Shown here in pieces: positions 30,360 to 40,889 of a DNA stretch of 64,000 nucleotides. Source of the stretch: Lepidostoma basale (lineage: Eukaryota > Arthropoda > Insecta > Trichoptera > Lepidostomatidae). Positions within the stretch are counted from its first letter, which is position 1. Every line of letters begins with the position of its first letter. The notes below the pieces were generated by a model. The model was not told the origin of the DNA. It did no database searches and saw only the letters and a program-made list of their open reading frames with translations. Both the position numbers and the translations under genes were made by a program. Where the stretch lies: the NCBI GenBank assembly GCA_022606425.2, contig JAHDVF020000580.1, positions 62,001-126,000 on the forward strand. The letters run 5' to 3'.

Positions 30360-31130
30360 GTCTCACCGGTGTGTTAGGCAGAAATAATGGACTGCCACGT
30401 TTTTCTGTCCTGACATACTTCTCTAGTTTCGTCTACATTCATACATCATGTCACGCATGCACGTCGATTCCTCCGACTCCTATATTTAAATATATCAAAT
30501 TTGACGAATTTGATCGTGTCGCGTTTTCCTCGGTCTTCCACTATTTCTAGTACTATTCACATCGTTTACAGCGACTGGATACTTTTGAGAGAAGGGTGCT
30601 GCGCAGAATTCTGGGATCTCTGAATGACGGTGAAGGCTGGAGAGTGCGGGATAATGACGAGCTGTACCATATTTACAAAGCTCCTAGTCTCTCCACACAG
30701 GTCAGACTGAATAGACTGAGATGGGCAGGTCACGTGCAGAGGATGCCGTCATCGCGAACCCCAAAAAGTGAGTGAGTGGCATTCAGGTGGTAGAAGACCA
30801 ATTGGACGACCGAGGCTGCCATGGGAGGATGAAGTTGGGAGAGATGGGGCGAAATTGTTACGAGTGTGAGATTGGAGGGTCGAAGCGGAGGACAGGAGGA
30901 GTTGGAGGCGAAGAATACTGGAGGCTAAGGCTCGATATGAGCTGTAGGGCCATCGAAGAAGGATTCACATCGTTTACATTTACTTTCTTCATCATTCTGT
31001 CTTCATTCATTCATTCCATGTGTCGAAACCATCTTAAAGACACTATTATTATTTTATTCATAACACTTTCGGTCCCAGCACTCGCTTATTACACTTGCAT
31101 TTGACACTATCTTAAACAGATTTACATCAC
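30360..31130 (-). pseudogene. LINE family A relic, interrupted by another LINE
   Basis: The left part 30360-30570 and right part 30963-31130 are one antisense family A copy (GGTGTGTTAGGCAGAAATAA, TGTCCTGACATACTT, then TTCATCATTCTGTCTTCATT). They are separated by the insertion at 30571-30962. Confidence 0.55.
30571..30962 (+). mobile_element. 5'-truncated LINE (family H, RTE-like tail) with intact target-site duplication
   Basis: Reads RLDTFERRVLRRILGSLNDG, VRLNRLRWAGHVQRMPSSRT, then GRRPIGRPRLPWEDEV after a frameshift, and a short end near ATCGAAGAAG. It is flanked by a 16-bp duplication, ATTCACATCGTTTACA (30555-30570 and 30963-30978). That is a textbook target-primed insertion into the older family A copy. 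Confidence 0.75.
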
Positions 31131-31301
31131 AGATTCGTCAAAGACACAGGTTCCCAATATGTTTTGTTTCGTAGACCCCTTGCCGATATTTTCTGTTTTG
31201 TGTTGACCCCCCGCTTTCCTAATATTGATTTTTTACAAATTCATATTGATTTGTTTTTGAAGCTGATACAAAGCCTCATTTTGGTAGGGTTTTCTATAGT
31301 A

Positions 31302-31347
31302 AAACAGTTTACTGTACATATACTCGTATATGTACAGTAAACTGTTT
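31302..31347. repeat. perfect 22-bp-arm palindrome
   Basis: AAACAGTTTACTGTACATAT and its exact complement around a 2-nt centre (TC). 46 bp in total, capable of cruciform extrusion. Confidence 0.8.
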
Positions 31348-31374
31348 AAATTTATATCTGATTGTAATGGGTAA

Positions 31375-31540
31375 AATAGAGGGACATCGGGGAGTTGGTA
31401 GAAGGCAGTTGTCCTGGCTGCGAAATATATAACAGGAATGAGAAGAGTTCAGAACCTGAGCAGGACAGAGATGCCTTCGCTGCAGTGATCGCTAACGTTG
31501 GGGGGGGACCTGAAACGGCACCCGAAGAAGAAGATAGAAA
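31375..31540 (+). pseudogene. RTE LINE 3' terminal fragment
   Basis: RRQLSWLRN-like coding remnant, then ACAGAGATGCCTTCGCTGCA, GATCGCTAACGTTGGGGG, GACCTGAAACGGCACCCG and AAGAAGAAGATAG. Same end block as 15960-16125. Confidence 0.55.
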
Positions 31541-31871
31541 GTATAACGTAAGTACCTACCAAAGGACTATCTGTGAGTCGAATTTTGATATTTTCAGGAA
31601 GCCAAAATTTTAAAGACGCGCCTAAAATGGGATCTCAAGATCTCAAGGACATTTATATCTCAAGAACACCCTTTTTTTAATTGACGTGGACCCTATGCAG
31701 GCGAAATCGACCCCTGAGCGTCGATATAGAACACTTTGGTTTAAGAATCACTGGTTCAAAAGTTCTCATTTATTCAAATTATTCAAAAGATAATATTACA
31801 GAAAGCATAAAACTGCTTGAAATAAAAAATATATGTATAGTACGTACTTGTGTGCATAATACATTATGATA

Positions 31872-32340
31872 TAGGGTGTTTTTTTTAGAGGTATACAATA
31901 CATATTGAAAATGAAAAAAAACACATTAAAATAATATTAATGTCTATGATATTGGTTTTATTTAAAAGATCATATTATGTCATTATTATTTAAATATGAT
32001 TTCGGGCATACGAGCGCCACGGCTAGCTCGAATGAAGCGCAATCGCGAAATCCAATTTTCGACAATTGTCGTCTTTTTGGATGCGTATTATCCACTAGAG
32101 TGTACGTAGTGCGAAAACGATCCATGGTCTTCCGAATAACTTGCTCGGATGGACGATTATGTTGAACCGTGATTTAAAAAATAAATTTGCACAATTTGCA
32201 AGCACTGTTCTGACGTCAGTCTATTCATGGTGAAATGTCAAAACGTACTGACTACAAATCAACTGTCAAATGTCAAATTGACAATCTGTAGAAACAATGT
32301 TGCCAGTTTAAAAACCAAACCTCTAAAAAAATACCCTTAT
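31872..32340 (-). mobile_element. mariner-like MITE with transposase N-terminal remnant
   Basis: The ends AGGGTGTTTTTTTTAGAGGT and ACCTCTAAAAAAATACCCT are inverted and TA-flanked. The minus strand reads HRPSEQVIRKTMDRFRTTYT then VDNTHPKRR, which resembles the linker after the first helix-turn-helix of mariner-type transposases. The catalytic domain is absent. Inner words GTCAAATGTCAAATTGACA are also palindromic. Confidence 0.6.
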
Positions 32341-32860
32341 ACATTATGGTATAAAGATTTTGTTACTGATAAATATAGAATGGAATTGCGAATGACATCT
32401 AGCTGACGACTTGTCCTGCACAGTATATTCTACGATCACAACGTTCTACAATCATTATATGTAATAATAGCTACACCTGAGTGTGTGCTGTGTGGGCATG
32501 CGTTACTGAATTATTAACTTACTTTGTATGTCAGGGCATTTAGGTACATTTGCAAGGCAAACCTTGAAAGAAAACGAGTCCTGATAAAAACACAATTAAC
32601 CCAAATGACACGAATACAATATATTAATTGCTCCTTGAATATAGCCCCTTAATCAAAGGATTATGCTAGTTTTTGTTTCGTGTAAGTCACAATGGTACTT
32701 CATAGAATTACATCACAAAAGTATACACTACATGGCAAAGATAACGATTATCTTTTTATATAGATATATAAATAAACTAGACACTTTATATGACATATAC
32801 CTTCTGTTCATTGTTAGTAATAAAACAAAACATAATATTACTTTAGATATACATATTTAT
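32341..32860. other. AT-rich interval, nothing recognised
   Basis: A 78-codon ORF starts at 32663 but runs into the following repeat. Not supported as a gene. Confidence 0.4.
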
Positions 32861-33110
32861 TGTTTCTTGAACAATGATGTAAAACTTCATATTAAATAAT
32901 TAATACGAATGAAAACGTCAGTTTTCTAGAAGTTTTATTATATTTTATGGGAATGACATGTTTCGCCCTTCTAAGGCATTTGATAATGCCTTAGAAGGGT
33001 GAAACGTGTCATTCCCATAAAATATAATAAAAATTCTAGAAAACTGACGTTTTCATTCGTATTAATTATTAGATATACATGTAAATTAGTTTGAACCCTT
33101 TGAAGTAATC
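32860..33110. repeat. FamA-pal element, cleanest full copy
   Basis: Order: ATTTATTGTTTCTTGAACAA, then ATTAATACGAATGAAAACGT, TTTTCTAGAAGTTTTATTAT, GGGAATGACATGTTTCGCCC, TTCTAAGGCATTTGATAATG (centre near 32980), followed by the complement of all of it. Arms are about 80 bp and nearly perfect. The right arm contains UUGAUAA-UGCCUUAGAAGGG-UGAAAC-GUGUC, the layout of a hammerhead with a non-consensus first box. About 15 copies or halves exist in the window. Confidence 0.7.
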
Positions 33111-33184
33111 ATTACTTTATATCTATTGCTTGAGAAATATTACAAAACTTTAAATTAAATATTAAAAAATAAAAAGAATGATTA

Positions 33185-33410
33185 AAATATACAAATAAAA
33201 GGGTATTCAAGCATTGTGAGTGAAAAAGAAGCCGCGGAAGAAAAAAAACGGCGAAATTCGAAGTCGGAAAATAGACGAGCGTGCATGTAACAAGAATGTA
33301 AAGGAATCTCGAGAGCTGTCAGGACAGAGCAGTATAACGGTCCATTTTCTCTGCCTATCCTTCCGGAGAAACTGCGTAATGGTAAGTTAGTTGGTCAGTT
33401 AGTTGGTCAG
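33185..33410 (+). pseudogene. LINE family A, 3' coding fragment
   Basis: GTGTGAGTGAAAAAGAAGCCG-like start, CGAGCGTGCATGTAACAAGA, CTCTGCCTATCCTTCCGGAG, TGGTAAGTTAGTTGGTCAGT tail. Related to the divergent copy at 16740-16910. Confidence 0.5.
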
Positions 33411-33574
33411 TTAACATATAAAAACAAATAGTAACGAAAAACACACAATTTTTAAAAAATGGTATCAATTACAATCGATTTCTCCCCGTTATTATTTATT
33501 TTGTCGTATTATGTCCTACAAGTCAAAGCATCTTATTTAGTATCTTATATATTCTTATAAGATTATAAATATTT

Positions 33575-33790
33575 ATTTATATAATTCATACGAATGAAAA
33601 CGTCGTTTTTTTAGAAGTTTTATTATATTTTATGTGAATGATATATTTCAACTGTCCAAGGTATTATCAATGACATTCGATAATGCTTTAGTCAGGCGAA
33701 ACACGTTATTATAAAATATAATAAAACTTCTAGAAAACGGACGTTTTCATTCGTAGGTATTATTATGTATTAATTGTTTGATAAAGAGTT
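33575..33790. repeat. FamA-pal element, copy
   Basis: CATACGAATGAAAACGTCG, TTAGAAGTTTTATTATATTT, GTGAATGATATATTTCAAC at left and GCGAAACACGTTATTAT, TAAAACTTCTAGAAAACGG at right. The inner box is UCGAUAA-UGC. Confidence 0.55.
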
Positions 33791-34555
33791 TCACATCACT
33801 GTTCAAATATTAATACGTTTATAGACTTATTGACAACAATACATGTTTTATTAAAAATATATATATTTGATTTACGGTTTTAAGAAAACATTGATACATT
33901 AAATGAAATATAAAAAATTCGGTCATGGAATATAACGACTATAAAATTTAAATAAACTTGTAAGATTCATACAGCGCCATCTATGAATCGTTAGCGAAAT
34001 AACTTTTGACGCGCACCTATCATACTAGCGACACCATTCTGCAGTGCGGTCATTTTCTAAAGCTATGATAAACGCTGCACAACAAAAACAACGTTTTAAT
34101 CATTTGACTCTTGATAATAAAAATATAAAAAATACCATCTAAACACAAAGCAATTTCTCGAACAATTTAATTAAAATTATCATCATCAGTTTTTTAATGT
34201 TTTTTTTTGTAAAAATAAAAACTATAAGTCAAGTAAGTGAACGTAGCAGTTAAAAATATACATTTCAAGAAACGAGTATTACGATTGTAGGAAGTAACCC
34301 AATGTAACCTTGAATCTAAAATTAAAAAAGCAGTTTGTTTATTTATAGTATTAAACTTCAATTAAATGAACCTCGTATTAAATTACGTATTCATGTTTTT
34401 TATCGAATATGATATTTATATAAAATTAAAAAAATCTGAACCGTAAGAAGTAATACATGGATCAAAATCACATGCACAATTAATTCCCAGTCAAACGTTT
34501 TATTAAAATAACATGTTTCCCGGGTTCAGTACACCACAAGAAGGTAACAAGGAGG
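33791..34555. other. AT-rich interval, nothing recognised
   Basis: No supported feature. Confidence 0.4.
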
Positions 34556-34559
34556 ATTT

Positions 34560-34890
34560 AATTATTAAGATAATTAATATAATAAGTGAATGCAGTGCCA
34601 ATGAAAGCGTTATGAACAAAATAAAGAAAGGAACATTAACATAGTTTGGACACGTGGAAAAAATGAATGAAGAAATGGAACTAGAAATATAAGAAGGCCA
34701 AGGAATACGTGACACAATCAAATAAATATTAAATATCGGCCACGTGAGGAACCGAAGAATTTGACGTGCGTGCATGACACAATGTTTAAATGTTGAGAAG
34801 CGAGAGAAATAAGAAAATAAAAGTGTGGCAAGTCCATTATTTCTGCCTACCCCTTTGGATACGGCGTGATGGTTAGTTAGTTCATTTAGT
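34560..34890 (+). pseudogene. LINE family A relic
   Basis: AAGTGAATGCAGTGCCAATG, GTTATGAACAAAATAAAG, GGACACGTGGAAAAAATGAA, CGTGCGTGCATGACACAATG, TTTCTGCCTACCCCTTTGGA and the GGTTAGTTAGTTC tail, with several indels. Confidence 0.6.
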
Positions 34891-34899
34891 ATAAATATC

Positions 34900-36345
34900 A
34901 TATGTATGGTTAAGAAATATAGCGAAAGAATGTCAGGCAAATTAAAATGAAATTTGCTTATTTGTTTTTTAATATAGCCATCGAAAACAACATGTTATAC
35001 CCTAAAAATAAACGTATAAATACTACACGTTATAAACTTGATAGCCCTTTAAAACAAAATAAAGCATAGAAACGCCATAAACAAAATACAGATAGTGCCT
35101 AATGGCAATACAAGAAATGACGCCATCATTGTCTCTTAATGTGATTTTTAAAATCAATATTTTTTTTGTAAAAAAACAAAAAAAAACTTCACTTGTCTTA
35201 AATGCATACTCATTTTTTTTAGTATCCAGATTTTAGTTTCACAATTATGTATAGCAAAGTATAAACGACATATTTATAATGATGTGCATGTGTGAGTATC
35301 TTCGATTAAAATGGGTTTGTATTCAATACACAAGAATATTGTATGTGTATACACAATATATCACACACCTACATAAGATACGTACCGAGTGTAAACGAAA
35401 TGAATACATAATTTTAGAACAAAGAAAAACAATAGAATACATTAACTTTGGTACTCGTAAAATACTTCTGCAATAAACGTATTTAAAAATAATCCAAGTG
35501 TCTAAAAAATCACTATAAACAGCAGTTTAATAAGCAATCTTTTTGTGGGTAAAACACAAAAAGGAGTTGTTTAAAATTATATATATTTATTTGAGACGAT
35601 GTTAAGAATCATTGCCGCTTTGTGATGTGCCGAATACTCGAGCAAATACTTGTTTATATCCGGACATAGTTTTATTATCAAGTAAACAGTGTGTCAACAG
35701 CATTCAATATGGCATATAAACCGGAATAAATTCGTTATCACACTGTACACACCGCGGTGGGATCTGCATCGGTGGTGCGCGAAGAAATAAGTTATTCGTG
35801 ATAAGAACAAAAGTTCCTAGCAAAAAATAGATGTAATAGAATCAACCAGATAATAATATTTTTCCATTAAAAACTTTTCTAGAACTTTTCTTTTTAATAA
35901 TGAGTTTGATCCCATTATACTCTACAATGCCAACCCTTGGTCTTCCATTCCCTGACCAAGAAAAATGTTGGACTTTAAAATAAACCCTAAATCTTCCCTC
36001 GCTCATTAAAATTATAATAAATAAAATTTCCTCTCTCTAAAATTGATATCGAATATTATAAAATAATTAAAAAAGAGATCAACCGGAACCACAATGACGG
36101 TAAAAACTACAGAAACTACATTGATAAGTAATGCCCTTTACAACTGTGCATTGTCTTTTATACTCACTCCTGCACGTTTAACATTTTTTTAATGAAATTG
36201 GAAATAACACAAGTAACTGCTAAAAAATAAGATGATTAAATAAAATGTATGTGTGAGTATCTTCGATTAAAATGAGTTTGCATTCAATACATAAGAATAT
36301 TGTATATTTATACAAAATATATCACACACATAAATAAGATTCTTG
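34900..36345. other. AT-rich interval with a 105-bp duplicated block and repeat-E-like fragment
   Basis: TGTGTGAGTATCTTCGATTA ... ATATATCACACAC occurs at 35285-35388 and again at 36247-36345 (about 90 percent alike by eye). 35880-36010 shares GGTCTTCCATT and CTAAATCTTCCCTCGC with repeat E copies. A somewhat GC-richer patch at 35740-35800 (ACACCGCGGTGGGATCTGCA) has no frame I can support. No gene called. Confidence 0.4.
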
Positions 36346-36445
36346 TGTATTGATACAAAAAACAAAGTTATTTAATTTAACAGTTTAAAATGTAAAGGTA
36401 TCATAGAGTATCGGCCAAAACAATGGACTATTTCATTAAATAAAA
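36346..36445. repeat. HHR-element outer flank fragment
   Basis: GATACAAAAAACAAAGTTAT, TTAACAGTTTA and CGGCCAAAACAATGGACTA match the outer part of the ACAGCUGU elements at 26780-27560. The ribozyme itself is missing. Confidence 0.5.
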
Positions 36446-37000
36446 TAACTGCAGCTAATAATCAAAAAATTGCGGCAATAGATTTAATTTTAAATGCAGG
36501 CTATGAAGATTACAGAAGTCAAGAGGACGTGTAAAAGAAATCAGAGAGGTTCAAGTATATATTTTATACTTTTCGCCACATTTTTAATACAGAAAAGATG
36601 TTCATATATCGACATCATGATTTATCAAACAAAGAGTTAGGCAGAGAGGATAGACTACCAAAAACGTTAATACAAACGAACATCGTTCGGAATAACCATG
36701 CCTATTATATATTAAGAAAATTAAGATTATGAATTCAAACAACACTGCTCCCAATACATATTTTAATTGACTTTAATTAACAAACAACTGATACTTGAAA
36801 TAAGGAAATTCACCAAAGAACTGCGAAGATTTTGAGACGTTGGTAAAGAAAATGTGTTAAGGTTCAGCCTAAAAAGCCCAATATCCATTAAATTGATTTC
36901 GCTTCATTTGTAATTTTTTTTTAAATGACAATAAAATATTATTTAATCAAACACAAAATCTATTAACGTATACACAAAATCTATTCTTGAAAGTATAAAT
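36446..37000. other. AT-rich interval, nothing recognised
   Basis: No supported feature before the hairpin. Confidence 0.4.
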
Positions 37001-37256
37001 CGCACCTTCAAGATGAAAACGACTCAACTCGAAAAATCATATTGTTGGGAAATCGCAAAAGAAGAATGTAAATTGTGACACTTTGGTATTATTTCTTCGA
37101 TTGTTTCGATTTCTTTAAAGTAAATACACTGCGATTACTTTAAAGAAATCGAAACAATCGAAGAAATAATACGAAAGTGTCACAATTTACATTCTTCTTT
37201 TGCGATTTCCCAACATATGATTTTTCGAGTTGAGTCGTTTTCGTCCTGAAGGTGCG
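37001..37256. repeat. long near-perfect hairpin, 122-bp arms
   Basis: Left arm 37001-37123 and right arm 37135-37256 are reverse complements with only a handful of differences, around an 11-nt spacer. Arm ends are CGCACCTTCA and GAAGGTGCG. A transcript would form a 120-bp duplex. I see no target-site duplication and no other copy in the window. Confidence 0.85.
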
Positions 37257-37264
37257 AAATATGC

Positions 37265-37535
37265 ATATTATAATTGGCACTTTCGGTAAGACAAGGGCAT
37301 AATTGTTAAAAATTCTCAAAATTAGTTAAGTATGCCAATGTATTTTAAAAACATCCCTTTATCTGGAGGAACAAAGTCGCTCATTAAGTTCAGTCTCATT
37401 TTGTCAGAGGGCGATAGTGTATGATCAATATAGCCAAAATAATACAATATTATTCTTCAAAAAACTTAAAATGTCTCTAAAGAAAAATTACAAAACGTGC
37501 AATTGTGCCCTTGACTTACCGAAGGTACGAATTAA
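37265..37535. mobile_element. MITE with about 25-bp TIRs
   Basis: CTTTCGGTAAGACAAGGGCA at left and TGCCCTTGACTTACCGAAGG at right, followed inward by TAATTG / CAATTG. The body of about 250 bp is non-coding. It lies directly next to the 122-bp-arm hairpin. Superfamily unclear. Confidence 0.5.
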
Positions 37536-37805
37536 TGCGAATGAAAACGTCCGTTTTCTAGAAGTTTTATTATATTTTATGTGAATAGCATGTTTTTTAA
37601 TGAAATTTATACGAATGACAGGCGAAACATGTCATTCACAAGCGCCCTTGAGGTGAGCTATTCACGAAAACGGCGCTATACAAATTAGCCTAATTATTAT
37701 TATTATATTATTATAAAATATAATAAAACTTCTAGAAAACAGATGTTTTCATTCGTATTAATTATTTAATATGGAGTTTTACATGATTGTTCAAGAAACA
37801 ATAAA
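37535..37805. repeat. FamA-pal element, rearranged copy
   Basis: GAATGAAAACGTCCGTTTTC, TAGAAGTTTTATTATATTTT at left and TATAATAAAACTTCTAGAAA, ATGGAGTTTTACATGATTG at right. The inner part carries GGCGAAACATGTCATTCAC plus an unrelated CCTTGAGGTGAGCTATTCAC insert, a string also found near 4195. Confidence 0.55.
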
Positions 37806-37959
37806 TGGATATTATAGAATATTTTGAATGTATACAAATACTTGTAGACGAATACTGGATTTTACCCATTGCGGGTTATCAATTCAAAAATTTCTTGACA
37901 TTCATTCATTACATTCAAAATGTTTTAAAAACAAAAACTGGTCCAAATATAGCATATAG

Positions 37960-38325
37960 ATTGGAGTGACATCTCCAGGCGGTTTCTAGCAATGCGCTAA
38001 TGGCGGTAGCCTTTCACATTGCGTTAAAAAGATCTACTGCTTAATGCTCAAAAAATAAAATCTTCATAGATGGCGTTAGTGTGTAGACTGAAAAAACTAC
38101 CATGCAAAGGGTGATGTTGCAGATTAACATATATACAACTTCCAAAAATTTGTCAGACATGGTGGTCATAAAGAAAAAAATGTGGAATAGGGAATGTTGT
38201 ATCACGTAAAGCGTGCGCTTAACCCAACCAATGACAGGTCATAAGTCCTGTAAATACCTCGATCAACCATATTCTGTTTCCAATTTGCATCTTCGTCTCT
38301 ATTGAGATACAATTAATTCTTGGAT
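37960..38325 (+). repeat. dispersed repeat F, copy 3
   Basis: Longest copy on this strand: ATAGATGGCGTTAGTGTG, CAACTTCCAAAAATTTGTC, AAAGCGTGCGCTTAACCC, CAGGTCATAAGTCCTGTAA, CGTCTCTATTGAGATACAAT. Confidence 0.65.
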
Positions 38326-38655
38326 ATTATAGAGTTTGGGAACATCAATAAGAAGATATTCAGATCTTTTCGCAATTTAACCTCCAAGAAATTCAAGGAT
38401 GATCAAATAAAAATATCACGGCCACCGCCGGTTAAGTTTAGAACCGGCGGAAAGCTGCGGTATCTGTAACTGACGCACGGCCCGAGAATATTAGATAACT
38501 CACTGACCTCAAATTCGTACAATCCAACAGGGAAACGTGCAATTCTGATGCTTTTTTATATCTGATTTGCGTGAAATTCAAAAGAAGAACGTGCATCAGG
38601 GGTGCCATAATGCAACAATCAAGAATCGAAAATTTCTGATTTGATAAAATTATAT
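38326..38655. other. no feature recognised
   Basis: Slightly GC-richer at 38410-38470 (ACCGCCGGTTAAGTTTAGAACCGGCGG is itself a short inverted word). No ORF. Confidence 0.4.
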
Positions 38656-38659
38656 AAAC

Positions 38660-38935
38660 ATAATTAATACGAATGAAAACGTCAGTTTTCTAGAAGTTTT
38701 ATTATATTTTATGGGAATGACATGTTTCGCCCTTCTAAGACATTATCAAATGCATTTTGCACATGTTTGCACATTTGCGCATTTGCACATTTGATAATGC
38801 CTTAGAAGTGCGAAACATGTCATTCCCATAAAATATATGATACTTCTGGAAAACTGACGTTTTCATTCGTATTAATTATTTAATATGGAGTTTTACATCA
38901 TTGTTCAAGAAACAATAAATATTATAACAACATTA
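38660..38935. repeat. FamA-pal element with enlarged loop
   Basis: Full outer arms as at 32860. The centre is expanded by a short tandem of TTTGCACATG / TTTGCGCATT / TTGCACATT units (38755-38790), so the palindrome loop has grown by slippage. The right arm holds UUUGAUAA-UGCC..GUGC-GAAAC-AU-GUC. Confidence 0.6.
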
Positions 38936-38989
38936 TAAATATTCAACAACATCAAAAATCAAATATACAATCAGCATAACTAGCAAGCA

Positions 38990-39125
38990 AGATTTCATTT
39001 ATGTATTGTTTCGTGAACAATGATGTCAAACTCAAAATATGAATGTTATTTGAAATTTCCTACCACGAAATTTGAAATAAAGACATTCATATTTTGAGTT
39101 TTACATCGTTGTTAAAGAAAGTGTT
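38990..39125. repeat. short inverted element sharing the FamA-pal outer flank
   Basis: TATTGTTTCGTGAACAATGATGTCAAACTC-like left and GAGTTTTACATCGTTGTTAAAG right, with inner AATATGAATGT/ACATTCATATT and AATTTCCTACCACGAAATT. It looks like only the outermost part of FamA-pal around a different core. Confidence 0.45.
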
Positions 39126-39305
39126 TTTTTTTTTCATTTTTGACTTTATTTTTCTCCCAATGATGAAGGTATAAAACCTTCGAAACACGTCGAGAAAAAT
39201 AAACTCAAAAATAGAAAATACAGTGTAAGAATTCATAAAAAAAAATCGTCATTATGGAATTCCACGGTGTTAACGCCTAAGTTTATCTAAAGTTAATAAA
39301 CTATA
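39125..39305 (+). mobile_element. HHR-like element, CCGAUGA family, single arm
   Basis: A hammerhead-like motif at 39150-39200: CCAAUGA (39157-39163), GAAGG/CCUUC stem II, GAAAC, AC, GUC, GAGAAAAA. The family outer block follows: AAACTCAAAAATAGAAAA, CGTCATTATGGAATTCCACG, TTAACGCCTAAGTTTATC. Two core substitutions, so it is likely dead. Confidence 0.5.
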
Positions 39306-39439
39306 ATATAATATAAAAAAAATCTGTGTAAAACTACACGATGTGAAGGAAAATGACTGTTTTTTTCATATATTTTTAAATTAATCAAAACATTGATTAT
39401 TTTAAACATGTGATAAATAAATTCACGTTAGTTGAATAA

Positions 39440-39755
39440 AACGGTGTAAATAAATAGTAGTGTTAAATAGATAATCCATTGTTTTGGCAAAACACCATAT
39501 TTTAATATTATTAACTGTATTAATTCGAAACACTGTTACAATAACACATATACATATTAAATAATTAATTCATATGAAGTTGTTACGACAGCTGTTTCAA
39601 CAAATAATGTTGAATCATTATCGACAGTTGATTATAATACCTGATGATGCCAGCATCAGTTGATGAAACAGCTGTCGCGACAATTTAATAGAAATTAAAT
39701 CAATAAATGGGAATATTCTAACACTGTTTCAAATTAAACGGTTAATATTATAGTA
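39440..39755. mobile_element. HHR inverted element, ACAGCUGU family
   Basis: Outer CCATTGTTTTGGCAAAACACC; then minus-strand motif 39571-39615 (AUAAUGA box, degenerate) and plus-strand motif 39631-39685; then TTAAATCAATAAATGGG and TTTCAAATTAAACGG. Confidence 0.55.
39631..39685 (+). ncRNA. hammerhead ribozyme, intact core, weak stem II
   Basis: AAUAC, CUGAUGA (39641-39647), stem II GCCAGC-AUCA-GUUGAU (one mismatch, two G-U), GAAAC (39665-39669), AGCU, GUC (39674-39676), GCGACA. Stem I pairs poorly. The core is complete, but the helices are weakened. Confidence 0.5.
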
Positions 39756-39770
39756 GATATATTTATGAAC

Positions 39771-40130
39771 AAGTTGCGACCCGTGAAATATTCACGGAAG
39801 AAATGATTTTCTACCCTATAAACTTGGTTTGCTGTACAATCAGTGATAAGTTTTAACTTTTCATGTAAACGTTCTTTTCACAATCACAATTAACAATACC
39901 AAATTGTTCTACTATTGTTTTCTATACTACTGTCAAACAAGAATAATCAGAACAAATTTTCAAAAAATCCAGAACGTTTTCGGGCATGCGCATCGAGTGC
40001 ATTTCAAATTATTTTCGGACAGAAACGAAGTATTCCTCTCTCAATCTCTTGTATTCAACCTATTATCGTTCTCTTTTTTATGAATTATTATATATTCTTA
40101 AGAAACATTCCTATAAATAAGGACGTGTAG
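39771..40130 (+). repeat. dispersed repeat I, copy 1
   Basis: GTTGCGACCCGTGAAATATT, AAACTTGGTTTGCTGTACAA, TAACAATACCAAATTGTTCT, AATAATCAGAACAAATTT and ATTCCTCTCTCAATCTCTTG recur in order at 47712-48245. The 71-codon ORF across it is not kept in the other copy. Confidence 0.5.
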
Positions 40131-40140
40131 TCTCCCTAAC

Positions 40141-40600
40141 CAGAAGTAAATAATTTTTCATATAGCCTTTAAAACATGGCGGTGATATTTGTAAGTAACA
40201 AAACTTTGTTATAAACATCACCGTAACCGATCCATTACTACAGTGTTATTGAACATTCCAATGACCCCCCGTCATAGCATCGCGTAAAGAAACCTCTATA
40301 TAATATACCTAATAATAAATATATTCTTTACGTATTTTGTTGGATGGAATAAAAATATATTAACCTAATCTATATTTATTTCGTTTACCGCAAAAATAAA
40401 TTTTGGCTTGTATATATATATTACCGCGATAAGCATGTTTCCTTCACTCCGTTTACATATAATATATCAAGGCACGCATGTTTACTATTGTTACATAAAT
40501 TGAATCATTAGTAAAATATAATCTTTATGACTAATCGTGACTTCTCTAGAAGCAAACCAAAAATAAAATAAAATAAATACATAATGGTTTTTGCTAGAGT
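40141..40600. other. AT-rich interval, nothing recognised
   Basis: No supported feature. Confidence 0.4.
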
Positions 40601-40870
40601 TCGTCCGCGAGAGGTCTTATTAAAGACCCCGCGAACACCGGGCAATGTGGCACATATTACTTAGTGCAATAGCAGATAGAGAGAGGACGAATGGCGAGCT
40701 TCCAGCGCCATAAAACTGGATACACCCAGCTAAGGGAAGGTAATCCCGACAGAAAATAAGGCAAGGGGATACCACTCTGGATATTTTTCCCCAGGTCATC
40801 ACTATAATAGGGTTATAGTCAACGCTAGGGAGACCTGTCAGGACACAGACAGAAGAAGAAGAATAGGAAT
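40600..40870 (+). repeat. retroelement 3' end with GAA tail
   Basis: GTCCGCGAGAGGTCTTATTA, CCAGCGCCATAAAACTGGAT, CCAGGTCATCACTATAATAG, GGGAGACCTGTCAGGACACA, then AGAAGAAGAAGAATAGG. The ending resembles the RTE group (15620-16135), but the body has no recognisable coding. Confidence 0.4.
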
Positions 40871-40889
40871 AAAAAGGTTTGTTTTAATA

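Larger units (their letters stand above)
31143..31755. mobile_element. hAT-like non-autonomous element (degenerate ends) with insertions
   Basis: The left end CAGGTTCCCAATATG (31145) and right end CTTTGGTTTAAGAATCACTG (about 31731-31752) resemble the CAGTGGTTCCCAAA ends of the 29664 MITE. Inner words CGTAGACCCCTTGCC / GACCCCCCGC and GTGGACCCTATGC / CGACCCCTGAGC are similar. An RTE 3' end (31375-31540) and a perfect palindrome (31302-31347) sit inside. No clear 8-bp duplication was found. Confidence 0.4.

Noticed and set aside
34503..34940. 145-codon minus ORF
   Set aside because: Antisense of a LINE A relic; hydrophobic composition comes from the reverse complement.
38755..38790. CRISPR-like short repeat array
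   Set aside because: Short slippage units in the loop of a palindromic element; no spacers of regular length, and the DNA is eukaryotic.
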